Of a stretch of DNA of 24,667 nucleotides, positions 17,748 through 24,667 are shown in pieces. Where the stretch lies: NCBI GenBank assembly GCA_949935895.1, contig CATLGL010000004.1:1-24667 (forward strand). Direction: 5' to 3'. The notes beneath the pieces are model-generated. The model was not told the origin of the DNA, searched no databases, and saw nothing but the letters and a program-made list of their open reading frames with translations. The stretch comes from an uncultured Clostridia bacterium. GTDB lineage: Bacteria; Bacillota; Clostridia; TANB77; CAG-508. The position numbers and the translations under genes were made by a program. Positions within the stretch are counted from its first letter, which is position 1, and every line of letters begins with the position of its first letter.

Positions 17748-17825
17748 AAACATAAGAGAGGAATGGGTGTTATTATGAAAAAGAATCAAGGAATCACACT
17801 GATTGCACTAATTGTTACCCACTAG
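17748..17825 (+). pseudogene. Truncated second copy of the pilin-like gene start
   Basis: Bases 17748-17818 align without gaps to 16647-16717, covering the leader, the ribosome site and the first codons. Starting at ATG 17775 it encodes MKKNQGITLIALIVTH and then TAG. Similarity to the intact gene stops abruptly after the ATTGTTAC/GTCATTAC step, inside the hydrophobic helix. It is the stub of a tandem paralogue whose remainder was deleted or replaced by the DUF1016 region. Confidence 0.65.
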
Positions 17826-18004
17826 ATAAGTCGTAATAGGTTTTATAAAAATCTTATATTTGCAAGAAAAAATACGGGATTTTTATATTATATAACAAAT
17901 ATCTTCAAAAATATAAGAATTTATAAAATTTCATGTTATAATTGAAATGCATCTAAATATTAGGACATACTAAAAAATAAGATAGAAAAGGGAGATTTTG
18001 AAAT

Positions 18005-18515
18005 ATGAATGAACCTATAGAAATAAAAAATAATAAAGAGTATAAAGAACTTATCAAATCTATAGAAAATATAGTTTCGAGTTCAAAAAATAAAATTGCG
18101 AATACAATAAATGATACAATGGTTGAAACATATTGGAATATAGGAAAATATATTATTGAATTTGAACAAAAAGGAAACATAAAAGCAAAATATGGAAAAC
18201 GACTTTTAGTGAGCCTTTCAAAAGATTTAAAATTACGTTTAGGAAAAGGATATAGTCGTTCAAATTTATACAATATGAGAAAATTATACGAGTTATATCC
18301 AATTTTCCAACCACTGGCTGGAAAATTAAGCTGGACTAATTTATGTGAAATACTAACAACAAGTGATGAATTAGAAAGAAATTTTTATATAGAAGAAGCA
18401 AGCAAAGAAAAATGGAGCAAAAGATATTATAAAGAGTATATATACACTAGATTTTTTAAACATAGAAGACAAAACAAATTATTCTGAAAGTCAAATAGAA
18501 GTTATAATAAATTAA
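18005..18515 (+). pseudogene. Decayed DUF1016 (YhcG-like PDDEXK nuclease) gene
   Basis: Residues 1-140 match the DUF1016 N-terminal domain: MVETYWNIGKYIIEFEQKG, YGKRLLVSLSKDLKLRLGKG, YSRSNLYNMRKLYELYP, LSWTNLCEILT and EEASKEKWSKR. The family normally continues for about 45 residues and then has a K-D-x-Y-x-L-D-F-L motif leading to the nuclease domain. Here that motif appears at once but in another frame (DIIKSIYTLDFLNIEDK, then YSESQIEVIIN and TAA at 18513-18515). So an internal deletion not divisible by three joined the two parts, and the catalytic domain is gone. The zero frame ends at 18487. This lesion contains no CGG, so ordinary decay looks different from the CGG sites. A TATAAT at 17937-17942 may be its promoter. 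Confidence 0.7.
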
Positions 18516-18599
18516 AAATGAAAATCATAAGAATAATTACAATTATCAACAAAATTAGGAAAAAATGTTGTTCATTTTCTATTTATATGATAATATATA

Positions 18600-18645
18600 A
18601 ATCGTATTATGCATAAACTGATAATACGATTTATTTTTTATTTTG
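18600..18645 (+). terminator. Terminator-like hairpin abutting the VanW ribosome site
   Basis: An 11-bp stem (18600-18610 with 18621-18631) and a T-rich tract end right at GGGGAG, the ribosome site of the next gene. A possible promoter (TTGTTC 18568-18573, 17 bases, TAATAT 18591-18596) lies upstream of the stem, so the hairpin may be in the VanW leader and act as an attenuator rather than only ending upstream transcripts. Confidence 0.5.
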
Positions 18646-18657
18646 GGGAGTTTTAAA

Positions 18658-20775
18658 TTGAAAGAGAAAGAATTAGAAAAAGTAGAAAAAATAACACTTA
18701 CAAAAGAGAACATAAAGGAAGAACCATTGAACCAGCAAGGTAAGAAGAACGAGAAGAGTCAACAAAAGACACAAACTACCAAAAATACCAAAAAGAAGAA
18801 ATCAACAAAGAAAAAAACACAAACACAAGAAAATGTAAGTAAGAAAAATCCTACAAATATGAGAAAAAAAGAGGATAAAGAAACTACAAAAGTAAAGAAG
18901 CAAGAAGAAAACGAAAATGTAATAGAGGATATAAAAGTTGAAAAAGCGAAAAAGGCTAGTAAAAAAGATATCAAAAAAGAACCAACCAATGCAATATTAG
19001 AACAAAAACCAGAAAATGAGTTAAAAAGTGAAATAGAGCAAAAACAAGAGGAAATACTAAAAATAGCAAATAATGAAAAAAAGGAAGAAGTAATTCAAAA
19101 AGAACAACAAGAAATAGTACAAAAGGAGCAACAAGAAGAAATAAAAAACAAGCAGCAAGAGGAAACAAAAGAGGAGTTACAAACAATAGAAACGGAGGAG
19201 GAATTACCAAAAGAAGATATACCAACCAAAAAATCTAAAAAAGCAACCATCATTATTACTATTATATCTATTCTATTATTAGTTGCAGTTATGGTTTTTT
19301 CAACCATATTTGCTTTACTAAACAAAGCAAGTAATAAAATTGTAGAAGGGATTTGTGTTAAAGGAATAGATATTAGTGGATTAACACAAGAAGAAGCAAC
19401 CACGAAACTAAATGAAGTATTTTCGGAAAACTTAAAAAAGAATATTACATTAACTTGTGGAGAATTTGAAACATCTCTTACACCAGAACAAATTGAAATG
19501 AAATATGATGTACAACAAGCAATAGAATCAGCCTATGCTATTGGAAGAACAGGAAATATTCTAAAAGATAATTATACTATTTTACATACGCATTTTTCAA
19601 AAGTAGAAATTACACCAACCAATTCTTATAATGAAGAATTATTAACGAATTTTATTATATCAACTGAAGGAAATTTACCAAACATTTTAAAACAAAGTAG
19701 TTATTCCATAGATGGAAAAAAACTAATTATTGATAAAGGACAAAAAGGAACAGGAATTCAAAAAGAAGTTTTAAAAAAACAAATTTTAGATACCTTTAGC
19801 ACCATAGAAGAGGCTAAAACAACCATTGAAATTCCAACAATAGAACAATTACCAGAAAAAATTGACTTAATGAAGATTCGAAATGAAATTTATAAAGAAC
19901 CAAAAGATGCCTATTATACGAAAAATCCATTTACCATTTATCCACATGTTAATGGTGTGGATTTTGGAATAAGTATGGAAGAGGCACAAAATTTATTAGA
20001 TACTACAACAGAAACAACTGTTACTATACCATTAAACATAACTGTACCAAAAGTAACCACTAATCATATTGGGACAGAAGCATTTCCTAACTTATTAGCA
20101 ACATATTCAACTACATTTTCAACTAGCAATTCAAATCGTACTACTAATATTAGACTTGCTACTAACAAAGTTAATGGAGTAGTGCTATTACCAGGAGAAA
20201 CATTTTCATATAATAAAGTAGTAGGACAAAGAACAGCAGCAGCAGGCTATAAAACAGCAGCAGTCTATGTAGGAGGAAGAGTAGAAAATGGAATAGGAGG
20301 AGGTATTTGTCAAGTTTCTTCTACATTATATAATACAGCACTAAGAGCAAACTTAGAAATTGTAAGACGTTCTAACCATCGTTTTGCAACAGGATATGTA
20401 CCACTTAGTACAGATGCGACAGTATCTTGGGGAGGTCCAGATTTCGTATTTAAAAATTCTAGAAAATACCCAATAAAAATTGTGACAAGTGTAAATGGTG
20501 GAAAAATTACAGTTAGCATGTATGGCTGTAAAGAAGAAAATGAATATGAAGTAGTCATACAATCACAAACATTACGAACAATTCCAATGAAAACAGTATA
20601 TAAAACAAATCCAGCACTACCAAAAGGTACTACCAAAACAGTTCAAAAAGGACATGGAGGGTATCAATCACGAGCATATAGAATATTAAAACAAAATGGT
20701 AGTGTTGTATCAAAACAACTATTATCAACAGATACTTATGCACAGTTAGAAACGATTATTGAACAAAATCCATAA
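18658..20775 (+). CDS. VanW/G5-domain membrane-anchored cell-wall protein
   Basis: About 705 residues. The TTG at 18658 is taken as start because GGGGAG sits seven bases before it; an in-frame TTG at 18643 overlaps that site. An extremely Lys/Glu/Gln-rich cytoplasmic segment (1-195, with repeats such as KEQQEIVQKEQQEEIKNKQQ) precedes one membrane helix (about 196-218). Outside the membrane, a YoaR/peptidoglycan-binding-4-like region follows, then the VanW domain (about 494-611: NGVVLLPGETFSYN, AAVYVGGRVENGIGGGICQV, SSTLYNTALRANLEIVRRSN). A G5-like domain closes the protein (from VVIQSQTLRTIPMKTVYKTN). VanW proteins occur in vancomycin-resistance clusters and widely in spore-formers; their biochemical role is unsettled. 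No other van genes are here, so cell-wall association is the limit of inference. It has two out-of-frame CGGs and none in frame. Confidence 0.85.
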   Translation: MKEKELEKVEKITLTKENIKEEPLNQQGKKNEKSQQKTQTTKNTKKKKSTKKKTQTQENVSKKNPTNMRKKEDKETTKVKKQEENENVIEDIKVEKAKKASKKDIKKEPTNAILEQKPENELKSEIEQKQEEILKIANNEKKEEVIQKEQQEIVQKEQQEEIKNKQQEETKEELQTIETEEELPKEDIPTKKSKKATIIITIISILLLVAVMVFSTIFALLNKASNKIVEGICVKGIDISGLTQEEATTKLNEVFSENLKKNITLTCGEFETSLTPEQIEMKYDVQQAIESAYAIGRTGNILKDNYTILHTHFSKVEITPTNSYNEELLTNFIISTEGNLPNILKQSSYSIDGKKLIIDKGQKGTGIQKEVLKKQILDTFSTIEEAKTTIEIPTIEQLPEKIDLMKIRNEIYKEPKDAYYTKNPFTIYPHVNGVDFGISMEEAQNLLDTTTETTVTIPLNITVPKVTTNHIGTEAFPNLLATYSTTFSTSNSNRTTNIRLATNKVNGVVLLPGETFSYNKVVGQRTAAAGYKTAAVYVGGRVENGIGGGICQVSSTLYNTALRANLEIVRRSNHRFATGYVPLSTDATVSWGGPDFVFKNSRKYPIKIVTSVNGGKITVSMYGCKEENEYEVVIQSQTLRTIPMKTVYKTNPALPKGTTKTVQKGHGGYQSRAYRILKQNGSVVSKQLLSTDTYAQLETIIEQNP

Positions 20776-20794
20776 AAATGTAAAGGAGAAGTAT

Positions 20795-21491
20795 ATGAAT
20801 TGGGAAGAAAATGTAAAACAGAAATCACTTTGGAATGGAGAAATTAGTAATTTAGTAGACAAACAAAGAGTGGCAGAAAAAGTGGCAAAACGTTTAAAAG
20901 ATGGAGATGTAATTGGAGTTGGTTCAGGTTCTACTTCTTTTCTTGCAACAAAAGTAATTGCCAAAAAAATGAAAGAAGAAAAATTACATATTACAGCAAT
21001 ACCAACTTCTTATGAAGTAAAATTATTATGTGAAAACCTTGGTATACCAACCACTACACTAATGGTACAAAAACCAAACTGGGCTTATGACGGAGCAGAT
21101 GAAGTAACAAATCAAAACTGGCTTGTAAAAGGTAGAGGAGGAGCCATGTATAAAGAAAAACTAAATATATCAGCAAGCCCTGTTACTTATATTTTAGTTG
21201 ATGATTCTAAAATGGTAGAACATATTTGCGATAAATTCCCAATTCCAATAGAGGTAGCACCAGAAGCAGTTAATTTAGTAAGACAAGCTTTAATGAAGAT
21301 GGGGGTAGAAACAGTAACACTAAGGCTTGCCAAAGGAAAAGATGGACCAGTTGTTACAGAAATGCGGAAATATAATATTAGATGCAGTGTTTCATAATGT
21401 AGATGAAACATATGAGAAAAAACTAAAAAGCATTGTAGGAGTTGTTGAAACAGGATTATTTATAGGATATCCAGTAGTAATCGAAAAATAG
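20795..21491 (+). CDS. rpiA: Ribose-5-phosphate isomerase A, read through one +1 shift at CGG
   Basis: RpiA interconverts ribose-5-phosphate and ribulose-5-phosphate in the pentose phosphate pathway. The start follows AAAGGAGAAGT, 19 bases after the VanW stop. Motifs are VGVGSGSTSFL (phosphate loop, 42-52), AIPTSYE, DGADE (99-103, catalytic Asp residues) and KGRGGAMYKEK (family: KGGGGA..REK). Near the end the frame reads PVVTEM then CGG (21365-21367). Skipping C gives GNIILDAVFHN, then KSIVGVVETGLFIGYPVVIE and TAG at 21489-21491. The family's PVVTDNGNxILD and VVETGLF motifs are thereby restored. The joined protein is about 231 residues, normal for RpiA. The unshifted product ends ten codons later and lacks the last beta-strands. 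It probably shares a transcript with the VanW gene and ruvB. Confidence 0.9.
21365..21367 (+). other. In-frame CGG at +1 frameshift site (rpiA)
   Basis: The site reads GAA ATG CGG AAA TAT; omitting C gives GAA ATG GGA AAT ATA, encoding E-M-G-N-I. Relatives have D/E-N-G-N; the Gly and following Asn are recovered while Met replaces Asn. Confidence 0.8.
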
Positions 21492-21529
21492 AAATATAAG
21501 CAAAAAAGATGGAACAAGGGAGAAAGGCG

Positions 21530-22534
21530 ATGGAGGAAAATAGTATTATTAGTCCAGAATTAGAAGACGTAGAAGAAGAAAGATTAGAAAATAGTTTAAG
21601 ACCTAAAACATTAAAAGAATATATTGGACAAGATAAGGTAAAAGAAAATTTAAAAGTATATATTGAGGCTGCTAAAAAAAGAGAGGAGCCTCTTGATCAT
21701 GTTTTGCTATATGGTCCTCCAGGACTTGGAAAAACAACACTATCTAATATTATTTCAAATGAAATGAATTCTAACATTAAAATTACATCAGGACCTGCTA
21801 TTGAAAAACCAGGAGATTTAGCAGCATTATTAACCAATCTTTCAGAATTTGATGTTTTGTTTATAGATGAAATACATAGATTAAATAAAAGTGTAGAAGA
21901 GATTTTATACCCAGCATTAGAAGATTTTACACTAGATATTATTATTGGAAAAGGACCAAGTGCTAGGTCAATTCGATTAGATTTACCAAAATTTACGCTA
22001 ATTGGTGCAACAACTAAAGCGGGTTCGCTTACTACACCACTTCGCGACCGTTTTGGTATTGTAAGTCGTTTGGAATTATATACACCAGAACAATTAAATG
22101 AAATTGTCAAAAGGTCTTCTTCTATTTTAGGAGTTACTATAGAAGATAAAGCATCATTTGAAATAGCAAGACGTTCTAGAGGAACACCAAGAATTGCTAA
22201 TCGTATTTTAAAAAGAGTTCGTGATTACGCCTCTGTTCTAGGGGATGGGCTTATTACATTAGAAATTGCTAAAATTGCTCTAAATAAATTAGAAATAGAT
22301 GAATTAGGTTTAGACGAAATAGACCGAAAAATGTTAGAAACGATTATTACCAAATATAATGGTGGACCAGTAGGATTAGAAACTTTAGCAGCTACCATAG
22401 GAGAAGAAGTAGAAACAATTGAAGATGTATATGAGCCATATTTGATGCAAAACGGTTTTATATCTCGTACACCAAGAGGAAGAATGGCTATGCCAGAGGC
22501 ATACACACATTTAGGGTTACCATATGAAAAATAA
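21530..22534 (+). CDS. ruvB: Holliday junction branch migration helicase RuvB
   Basis: RuvB is the AAA+ motor that, with RuvA, drives branch migration of Holliday junctions in recombination repair. From ATG 21530 the protein has 334 residues, the family length; this start is preferred to 21509 because AGGGAGAAAGG lies just before it. Motifs in order: LRPKTLKEYIGQ, Walker A GPPGLGKTT (near 62), Walker B LFIDEIHRL, sensor 1 LIGATTKAGSLTTPLRDRFG with the arginine finger, sensor 2 RSRGTPRIANR, and the C-terminal winged helix GGPVGLETLAATIGEE and EPYLMQNGFISRTPRGR. ruvA is not adjacent. The gene is 38 bases after rpiA and 20 before the next gene, consistent with one transcript. CGGs occur only out of frame (GCG GGT, AAC GGT). 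Confidence 0.95.
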   Translation: MEENSIISPELEDVEEERLENSLRPKTLKEYIGQDKVKENLKVYIEAAKKREEPLDHVLLYGPPGLGKTTLSNIISNEMNSNIKITSGPAIEKPGDLAALLTNLSEFDVLFIDEIHRLNKSVEEILYPALEDFTLDIIIGKGPSARSIRLDLPKFTLIGATTKAGSLTTPLRDRFGIVSRLELYTPEQLNEIVKRSSSILGVTIEDKASFEIARRSRGTPRIANRILKRVRDYASVLGDGLITLEIAKIALNKLEIDELGLDEIDRKMLETIITKYNGGPVGLETLAATIGEEVETIEDVYEPYLMQNGFISRTPRGRMAMPEAYTHLGLPYEK

Positions 22535-22554
22535 AAGAAAGATAGGATGAAAAA

Positions 22555-24396
22555 ATGGGAATAGTATATATAATATCCATAGTTATATTATTTGTAAGTT
22601 ATATAATGATACCAAAAAATGACAAAAAAATGGACTTATTAAAGCATATAGTATTAACATTTGTTCTCTTATTTTGCTATAATACATTTATTTGTTACAT
22701 ATTAACTTTTTTTACAATACCGATTACATTGCTAGGGTTAAGTATAATAAATGTAACAATAAGTTCGATTATGATAGGATATATGATAAAAATAAGAAAA
22801 CTTCAGAGATATGAGATAAAGAAAATCGATATATTATATATTAGTATATTAGGTATAGCAGTACTAATTATTTCTTATCTTAATTTTGGCTTTCCATTTC
22901 AAATCAATTATGAAACAGGAGATCCATCTGTACATTATTTAACATCAGATTTATTTGCAAAAGGAGATGCACTTTTAGCAAATCATGAACCAGACCAAGT
23001 ATATGGAAATCTCGCAACAAGAAAAACAGCCTCCTATGTTAATTCTGGTCTTATGATGAAATGCTTTGATGGAGTTATTGACCCTTTTTATCATTACATT
23101 ATTTTTATTTTATTTGGAATTTTTGTATTATTTTTAACAGCATGGATGTTTTATAGTACACTTGTAACTTTTTCAAAAAATAAAATAACGAGATTTCTTG
23201 CTTTTGTATTAGCACTATTATATACAATGGGATACCCATTAAATAGCTTTTTGTTTGGTTTTGAATATTTGAGTATGGGAATTTTAATTTTAGGAGCTAT
23301 TATTGCTTGTGTCAACATGTACCCAAAAGAAGAAATTTCATATAAACAAAATCTGCTTATATTCTTTTTACTAAACTTTGGACTATTTACAGCATATTAC
23401 ATGCTAGTTCCATATACATATAGTGCTTTATGGATTTATTTTTGCTATATACAATACAAAAGGCAAAAGAAATTACTAACATGGAAAACTTGTGGAATGC
23501 TTGTAATTACATTATTACTTCCTTTTTTATTAGGATATATTTATCATATTGCTCCAGATATTTATGGTATATGGATTAAAAAATCGACAAATTTATCAAA
23601 TGCATTACAGTATTCTAATGTATTAGTTAATAAAGGGCTTGCTGTTCATGGCTATATCTATGTAAATCTATTTTCAAATATGTTAGTATTATTGCCATTT
23701 TCAATTATGGCCATATATAAAAATTGGAAAGAGGACAAGGCAGTATCACTAATGACTCTTTTTTGTATGGCATTTATTATTTTACTATTAGTTGGGGCAT
23801 TATTTGAAAAAGTATCAATGTATTACTTGAGCAAAAACTATTTTGCCTTATGGTTATTCTTATTTTATCTAACTTATAAGGGAATGATAATTACGAGCAA
23901 AAAAAATAAATGGATTTTTATTGGATACGTTTTAGTATATGTAATAGTAATTATTATTAGTTTGTTATTTTTTGAAACAAATATAACATTAGGATTAGTT
24001 GATAAAGATGAAAATATTTTTCAAATTGCAGATATTTATGGAGCAAATAAGACAATTTTAAAGGGTTCAGTAGACTTAACCAAAAAAGAAATTGATTTAT
24101 TAAAATATGTAAAAGAAAACATACCAGAAGATAAAACAATGGAAATAGCAGGAGATGGAGCACAAGGCTATTGGGGTTATGTTATGTTAAAAAGATTAAA
24201 TGATGATGATAAGCATACAGGAGAGGATAAATTAACATGGAAAATGATATTAGTAGGAGAACGAGCAGGAAAAGTAGATTATGTTCTTTACTTTAATAGA
24301 GGATATTTTTATCAACATTGGAAAGAAAAGTTATGGGAAAATGCAGAAGTAATATATGAAAATGAAGATGGAGGAATTTTACAATATAAAAAGTAA
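22555..24396 (+). CDS. Large polytopic membrane protein, possibly GT-C-type glycosyltransferase
   Basis: A 613-residue protein with about a dozen hydrophobic helices and a C-terminal soluble part of roughly 130 residues (from KKEIDLLKYVKENIPEDKT onward). After the first helices, a loop with NYETGDPSVHYLTSDLF places acidic residues on the outer face. That is the pattern of GT-C glycosyltransferases, which use lipid-linked sugars, but I cannot match a named family. The next gene is a family 2 glycosyltransferase of the kind that makes polyprenyl-phosphate sugars, a common partner, so a joint role in cell-surface glycan synthesis is likely by context. The start ATG follows GATAGGATGA. The frame is intact, with no CGG. 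Confidence 0.6.
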   Translation: MGIVYIISIVILFVSYIMIPKNDKKMDLLKHIVLTFVLLFCYNTFICYILTFFTIPITLLGLSIINVTISSIMIGYMIKIRKLQRYEIKKIDILYISILGIAVLIISYLNFGFPFQINYETGDPSVHYLTSDLFAKGDALLANHEPDQVYGNLATRKTASYVNSGLMMKCFDGVIDPFYHYIIFILFGIFVLFLTAWMFYSTLVTFSKNKITRFLAFVLALLYTMGYPLNSFLFGFEYLSMGILILGAIIACVNMYPKEEISYKQNLLIFFLLNFGLFTAYYMLVPYTYSALWIYFCYIQYKRQKKLLTWKTCGMLVITLLLPFLLGYIYHIAPDIYGIWIKKSTNLSNALQYSNVLVNKGLAVHGYIYVNLFSNMLVLLPFSIMAIYKNWKEDKAVSLMTLFCMAFIILLLVGALFEKVSMYYLSKNYFALWLFLFYLTYKGMIITSKKNKWIFIGYVLVYVIVIIISLLFFETNITLGLVDKDENIFQIADIYGANKTILKGSVDLTKKEIDLLKYVKENIPEDKTMEIAGDGAQGYWGYVMLKRLNDDDKHTGEDKLTWKMILVGERAGKVDYVLYFNRGYFYQHWKEKLWENAEVIYENEDGGILQYKK

Positions 24397-24427
24397 TATT
24401 AGAAATGTCAAAAATAGGAGATAGTAA

Positions 24428-24667
24428 ATGAAATCAAAAGTACTTGCTGTTGTACCAGCATATAATGAAGAAGAAAATATAAAACAGGTAGTAGAAAGTA
24501 TATATGCTACCAATGAAGAAATTGATGTAGTAGTGATAAATGATGGTTCAAAAGATGACACGCTAGAAAAAGCAAAACAAACCAAAGCATATGTCATAAA
24601 CCTACCAAACCAATTAGGAATTGGTGGAGCAGTACAAACAGGGATGATTTATGCTACTAGAAACAAT
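24428..24667 (+). CDS. Family 2 glycosyltransferase, N-terminal part
   Basis: Eighty codons before the window ends. The start follows AGGAGATAGTAA. The GT-A nucleotide-sugar fold is plain: VLAVVPAYNEEENIKQVVES, VVVINDGSKDDTLEKAKQ and NLPNQLGIGGAVQTGMIYA, the last typical of dolichol/polyprenyl-phosphate mannose or glucose synthases and their relatives. It would be cytoplasmic or membrane-associated, passing sugar from a nucleotide donor to a lipid carrier or glycan. It starts 31 bases after the polytopic protein, so the two are probably co-transcribed. The acceptor specificity and any C-terminal membrane helices lie outside the window. Confidence 0.85.
   Translation, partial: MKSKVLAVVPAYNEEENIKQVVESIYATNEEIDVVVINDGSKDDTLEKAKQTKAYVINLPNQLGIGGAVQTGMIYATRNN

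Noticed and set aside
18418..18515. DUF1016 frame break as another CGG shift
   Set aside because: No CGG is present, and about 45 residues of the family are missing, so this is a deletion.
2404..21367. Random homopolymer sequencing error as the cause of the breaks
   Set aside because: Only dprA site 1 touches a homopolymer. All six are the same change in the same codon phase. A specific C-before-GG artefact remains possible and is kept as the main rival.
1485..21491. Treating mgtA, dprA, the PBP gene, ftsH and rpiA as ordinary pseudogenes
   Set aside because: Each carries only the CGG-associated +1 change and no other stop, indel or motif loss; true decay in this window (DUF1016, pilin copy) shows large deletions instead.
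1..24667. tRNA or rRNA genes, CRISPR arrays, insertion sequences, prophage
   Set aside because: No cloverleaf with TTCRA arm and CCA-end pattern, no regularly spaced repeats, no transposase or phage gene was seen on either strand.

Overview
The window is AT-rich DNA that looks like a chromosomal fragment of an uncultured Clostridia-type Bacillota. Genes use AAA, GAA, ATA and TTA heavily, start behind AGGAGG-like ribosome sites and mostly stop at TAA. The gene set fits: DprA, class A PBP with a C-terminal Ig-like domain, VanW/G5 protein, a pilin-like N-terminus followed by a lectin-like domain, and an AI-2E permease. Peptidoglycan genes argue against wall-less Mollicutes. Every gene whose role I can name is chromosomal housekeeping or envelope function; I see no phage, plasmid or CRISPR module.

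Layout. 1-565: a promoter, a compact multi-hairpin transcript ending in a terminator, and unexplained sequence. 566-1060: a NUDIX hydrolase. 1061-1484: small gene remnants and a bidirectional terminator. 1485-4107 (minus): an MgtA-type P-type ATPase, divergent from dinB (4237-5457), with overlapping promoters and a LexA-like palindrome. 5551-5808: a small Cys-rich membrane protein. 5936-6778: folD. 6862-7721: dprA. 7933-10678: PBP1A. 10838-12232: cysS. 12271-13365: a DUF1189-like membrane protein. 13538-15329: ftsH. 15354-16451: AI-2E family permease. 16674-17708: pilin-like/LamG surface protein, followed by a truncated copy of its 5' end and a decayed DUF1016 gene. 18658-20775: VanW/G5 protein. 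20795-21491: rpiA. 21530-22534: ruvB. 22555-24396: polytopic membrane protein. 24428-end: the start of a family 2 glycosyltransferase.

The main result concerns translation. Five conserved genes (mgtA, dprA, PBP1A, ftsH, rpiA) are each broken in their open reading frame, dprA twice. All six breaks have the same form: an in-frame CGG codon, after which the protein resumes in the +1 frame at GGA or GGT, a glycine the family conserves. Skipping the C of CGG restores full-length proteins with their active sites. By my reading CGG is not used as an ordinary in-frame Arg codon in any identifiable gene here, although CGT, CGA, CGC, AGA and AGG are, and about 15 out-of-frame CGG triplets are tolerated. 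The only other in-frame CGGs are two in the poorly conserved tail of the DUF1189-like gene. The simplest biological reading is that CGG is an obligate +1 frameshift codon: unassigned or untranslatable, with tRNA-Gly entering on the overlapping GGN. A systematic sequence error (C inserted before GG) is the main rival. Reads, relatives, the tRNA set and peptides would decide between them.
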